NCBI GenBank assembly: GCA_965153355.1
Contig: OZ231128.1
Span: 27,962,001-28,026,000, forward strand
DNA length: 64,000 nucleotides
Direction: 5' to 3'
From: Flaccisagitta enflata
Taxonomy: Eukaryota > Chaetognatha > Sagittoidea > Aphragmophora
The notes below the pieces were generated by a model that was not told the origin of the DNA, made no database searches, and worked only from the letters and a program-made list of their open reading frames with translations. A program made the translations under genes and the position numbers. The stretch's first letter is position 1, and every line of letters begins with the position of its first letter. Of this stretch, positions 60,533 to 64,000 are shown in pieces.

Positions 60533-61117
60533 TTTTGGGCAGCGGCCCAAAAGGGCCGATGTCCTGTAGAACACAGGAGGGAATTTTGAGACATCTATCC
60601 TTCCATCCGTCCATTCTTCTATCAGTCCCTCCCCCGGTTGACCATCTAGGCCTCAAATTAGCCCTCCCAGGTCTCAATTTAGCCCTCCAAACCTCTAATC
60701 AGTCCTTGTGGCTTGAATCTGCCTCAAATCTGCCCTGCAGACTTCAAATCTGTCCTCCAGACTTCAAATCGGCCCTCTAGACTTCAAATCTGCCCCCAGA
60801 CCTCAATCTGCCCTCCATACCTTCAATCAGCCCTCCAAGCATCAAATCAGCCCTCCAAACCTCAAATCTGCTCTTAAAGCCTTAATTCTGCTCTCTAGCC
60901 TTCAAAAATGCCTTCAGTGGTCTAAATCAGCCAGCTATATCCTGAAATATGCCCCTTTAGAACGGACGGAAGGACGGACATCTCGAAATTCACCCCTGTG
61001 TTCTACAGGACATTGGCCCTCTGGGTCCGTTGCCCTGCTCTCACTCCACCTCTTCACTGGATCACTCCCAGTAGGGCATCGGGTGGCGCTGACCATGTGC
61101 GATCCTTGGATGACTAG
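60533..61117. mobile_element. FBA foldback element, inverted orientation
   Basis: The left end GGGCAGCGGCCCAAAAGGGC and TGTAGAACACAGGAGGG are matched by the right CCCTGTGTTCTACAGGACAT, GGGTCCGTTGCCCTGC and outer GGGTGGCGCTGACCATGTG. The array is CTCCAGACTTCAAATCTGCC-type (60650-60950). Here the outer extension is on the right, so it lies opposite to 27738-28438. Confidence 0.82.
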
Positions 61118-61143
61118 TTATCATTAACATTCTAATTTTCTTT

Positions 61144-61314
61144 CGCGTCTGTCGGTTGGTCGAACGGTCTGTCAGTTGGTCAAACTTTGCTTTTTTTGGC
61201 GTTTATGGGCTATCATTGCATCACTATTCCTGCCCAAATACTTGGTTAGCCCATTTCGTCACTGTCCCTGCCCACCCGCACGCAAATTGGCTAGCCGTGT
61301 ATCTGGCCTTGTTC
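61144..61314 (-). mobile_element. HTE, type 1, tail hairpin lost
   Basis: GTCGGTTGGTCGAACGG, TTTTGGCGTTTATGGGC, CCCTGCCCACCCGCACGC and GCCGTGTATCTGGCCTTGTT. Confidence 0.7.
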
Positions 61315-61516
61315 CCTTTGAATGATGCCAGACTTATGATCTTAATGCACTGACGCTTATTTAAGATTGGGACCCGTTCCTACCATCTGTCTACTGTCTA
61401 CAATCTGAGACAGAAATAGTTCATATTTTGGTACATAGGGGCCGCCCTTATTTTGGTACAAAGAGGCCGCCCTTAGAATTTAAAGAAAGTGCAATAAAAA
61501 AAAGTAATCCCATTGT
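61315..61516. other. No feature seen
   Basis: Spacer with a short duplication TATTTTGGTACATAGGGGCC / TATTTTGGTACAAAGAGGCC (61424 and 61448). Confidence 0.4.
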
Positions 61517-61761
61517 CTTTAGTTGCGGACACGCAACTCTATAAGAGGCTTTGCCCGTCCGTCCGTCCATCGGTCCGTCGGTAATGATTGAGTCAAAAAT
61601 CCGTGAAAACGAGTCAAAAAGTGGAAAACGAGTGTTTTAAAAGCTTTTTGTGTATGTGTCTGTGTTGGAAGGGAGGTTGGGAGGGGCGTTGGGTGTGGAT
61701 GGGGGTTGGATACCCCTGCCCACCCGTCCGCAACAATATTGTGTCCCCGTGTCACTTGTTT
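61517..61761 (-). mobile_element. HTE, type 3b
   Basis: Hairpin AGTTGCGGACACGCAACT, tail TATAAGAGGCTTTGCCCGTC, (GTCC)n, GGAGGGGCGTTGGGTGTGGA, head CCCGTCCGCAACAATATTGT and CCCCGTGTCACTTGTT. Head and hairpin share GTTGCGGAC. Confidence 0.85.
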
Positions 61762-61858
61762 CTGGGAAAATTATCAATGAAAGATACCATGATTAATTTT
61801 CATCATGCAAAGAACAGATAGTGCAACTTTTTCCATGTGCAATATCTCTTAAAGAGAT

Positions 61859-62074
61859 AACAAGGCCGGATACACGGCTACCCCAGTCGCGTGTGGGTGG
61901 GCAGGGGCCGTAATTGAGGTCCCCAGATCATTTGGGCAGGAGCCGTGAAGCCAAAAATCCCAAAAACCCCAAAAAAGTAAAGTGTGACGGACGGACGGAC
62001 GGACGGACCGACGGACGGACGGACGGACGGACCGACAAAGCGGGGTGTAGAGTCGCGTAGCACGCGACTAAAAA
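61859..62074 (+). mobile_element. HTE, type 1
   Basis: Head AACAAGGCCGGATACACGGC, AGTCGCGTGTGGGTGGGC, a middle with CAAAAATCCCAAAAACCCC, (GGAC)n, tail AAAGCGGGGTGTAGAG, hairpin AGTCGCGTAGCACGCGACT and AAAAA. Confidence 0.9.
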
Positions 62075-62135
62075 GTGCATCTTCAGATTTTAAACTTAGA
62101 ATAATTGCTGCCATGGCAAAAGGCGGCAACACTAT

Positions 62136-62336
62136 GAGAGGCTTTGTCAGTCCGTCCGTCTGTCGGTCCGTTGGTCCATAAGCATGAGTCGAAAAGTGGG
62201 AAAACGAGCGTTTAAGAATCTTTTTGTGTATGTGTCTGTGTTTAGAAGGGGGTTGGGTGGGGCGTTGGGTGTGGATGGGGGTTGGCCGCCCCTGCCCACC
62301 CATCCGCAACGATATTGTGACCCCGCCTCACTTGTC
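62136..62336 (-). mobile_element. HTE, type 3b, tail truncated
   Basis: GAGAGGCTTTGTCAGTCCGT, (GTCC)n, GGGTGGGGCGTTGGGTGTGG, head CCCATCCGCAACGATATTGT and ACCCCGCCTCACTTG. The hairpin end is missing at CACTAT. Confidence 0.8.
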
Positions 62337-62610
62337 TTATTTATCTCAGCAATGATATCAAGAGGAAACCAATAAATTTAGTTAGTTTCTGGGCAATGCA
62401 ACATAAAGTTTTTTTTTAAACTGGCGCGGATCACTCTACAAGGTTTTGCTATAGATTCACCAGTCAAAAAATCAGTCATAAAAAGTCACTATTTTTTTCG
62501 CCACGTCACTTCACGCCCTTGTATAGTTGTAGCGTTCTGTCGCTCGCCGCGAGCGCGCACTGGATGTTAAAGAGGATTAAAAAAGGGACTGATGATCATG
62601 GTGTGCAAGT

Positions 62611-62613
<3 letters not shown>
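62337..62613. other. No feature seen
   Basis: Spacer with a short CpG-rich patch CTCGCCGCGAGCGCGC near 62543. Confidence 0.35.
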
Positions 62614-62888
<275 letters not shown>

Positions 62889-63124
62889 GGGGGGGTGAGG
62901 GGTGTCCGTTAGCGGGCCGGTAAGCCCCAGCACCGCACCGCTGTCATTCTAAGCAACTTGCGTTATGACGAAAAAGAAGTTTGTTGTTAGTAAGTTTTCT
63001 CTTTCTGAGTTTCGGTTTTTTTTTCTCTCTTCTTTTTTTTCAGTTTGACGATGCTTTTTCTCGCTCGATTTGACTTCGTTTCCGCTACATTCACTTGAGA
63101 CTGTCCCCTTGCCTCTGAAAGAAA

Positions 63125-63530
<406 letters not shown>

Positions 63531-64000
63531 ATGTCGCCGATCGAGACATCGCAACGCACAGCTTCCGCTGGAAGGGGAGGTGACGGCGGTGGTCGCGGCG
63601 TCCGGTCCGTCAAGACAACGACGGCGGCGACGGCGGCGACGGGGGGAATGACGACGATGCCGGTCAATGCGTCCGCCTCCGACCTCGCAGTTTACGGCCT
63701 CGGCGCGTATAACGTCAACGCCAACGCGTGGGGAGACGAAGATCGAATGCGCCAAGTGGAAAATACGCTGCATCAGAGTCACTGGGAATGCGTGCCGGAA
63801 TACAAGCAAGCGCTGGCCAAAGAGAAAGGCTCTGGTGATTCAGGAGGAGGAGGTGGTGGTGGCGGCTCTCGGATGAGGAAAAGCGGCCAGGAGGGCGGCG
63901 GCGGTGGTGGCGGTGGCGGCGGTGGTGGTGGTGGCGGAGGGGGTGGCAAGAACGTCATGAAGAAGAAGTCGGATAAGAATTTGAAGGCGTTAAAGTTGAT
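63531..64000 (+). CDS. First exon of a Gly-rich protein (3' truncated by the window)
   Basis: The frame is open from ATG 63531, with an in-frame TAA immediately before it, to the window end: 156 codons and two bases, with no stop. Residues 1-45 are Ser/Thr/Gly/Ala-rich. A non-repetitive segment follows (about 50-99), then Gly tracts at about 104-111 and 121-138, then a Lys-rich stretch (KNVMKKKSDKNLKALKL). GC is much higher than in the flanks, as expected for an exon. The segment around H84-W85-E86-x-V-P-E90 with a following Gln/Leu resembles the N-terminal HWDRxPEL-type motif of TTC7 proteins (scaffolds of the plasma-membrane PI4-kinase complex). That link rests on one short motif and is tentative. 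The opposite strand is also open through the GC-rich part but lacks support. Confidence 0.65.
   Translation, partial: MSPIETSQRTASAGRGGDGGGRGVRSVKTTTAATAATGGMTTMPVNASASDLAVYGLGAYNVNANAWGDEDRMRQVENTLHQSHWECVPEYKQALAKEKGSGDSGGGGGGGGSRMRKSGQEGGGGGGGGGGGGGGGGGGKNVMKKKSDKNLKALKL

Overview
The window is nuclear DNA of an animal, probably an aquatic invertebrate whose phylum I cannot name. The evidence is GT-AG introns, a spliced seven-helix receptor, a spliced secreted ShKT-domain protein, very dense microsatellites and many non-autonomous mobile elements. Nearly every long open reading frame here is a microsatellite read in frame. The real exons are short, and most of them do not stand out as open frames.

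Protein-coding content: (1) a minus-strand gene for a small secreted two-domain ShKT protein, three coding exons between 20961 and 24129, with a possible poly(A) signal at 20824, a 5' leader splice site and a TATA-like box near 24890; (2) a plus-strand three-exon rhodopsin-type GPCR, 30039-32436, all introns in phase 0, with an N-terminus expanded by an 18-bp coding minisatellite into a sequon-rich tail; (3) the first exon of a glycine-rich protein starting at 63531 and running off the window. Two further exon-like stretches (15018-15082 and 54631-54951, both minus) are weak candidates. A tRNA-Leu pseudogene that still carries an encoded CCA lies at 54992-55072.

Mobile content: about 35 copies or fragments belong to one superfamily, here called hairpin-tail elements (HTE). 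They begin near AACAAGGCCGGATACACGG, carry a short subterminal motif and a (GACG/GACC)n tract, and end in a terminal hairpin followed by CTAAAAA. They resemble Helentron-associated elements (HINE/DINE-1) or bivalve pearl elements, but no transposase is present. A second family, here called FBA, has GGGCAGCGGCCCC inverted ends around arrays of units of about 20 bp that are homogenised within each copy. Several TIR elements with recognisable 8-bp target duplications (hAT-like) and several long foldbacks complete the set. A 338-bp direct repeat pair (2 differences) bounds a 2.8-kb unit at 52587-55428.

Layout: 1-11 kb, HTE, foldback and hAT-like elements; 11-13.2 kb, FBA copies; 13-20.6 kb, microsatellites and small TIR elements; 20.8-24.9 kb, the ShKT gene; 25-29.2 kb, repeats and FBA; 30-32.4 kb, the GPCR; 33-44 kb, FBA, HTE and two hAT-like elements; 44-52 kb, microsatellites and a three-armed foldback; 52.6-55.4 kb, the direct-repeat unit; 56-62.4 kb, HTE and FBA copies; 63.5 kb to the end, the glycine-rich first exon. 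The three genes show no functional link to each other.
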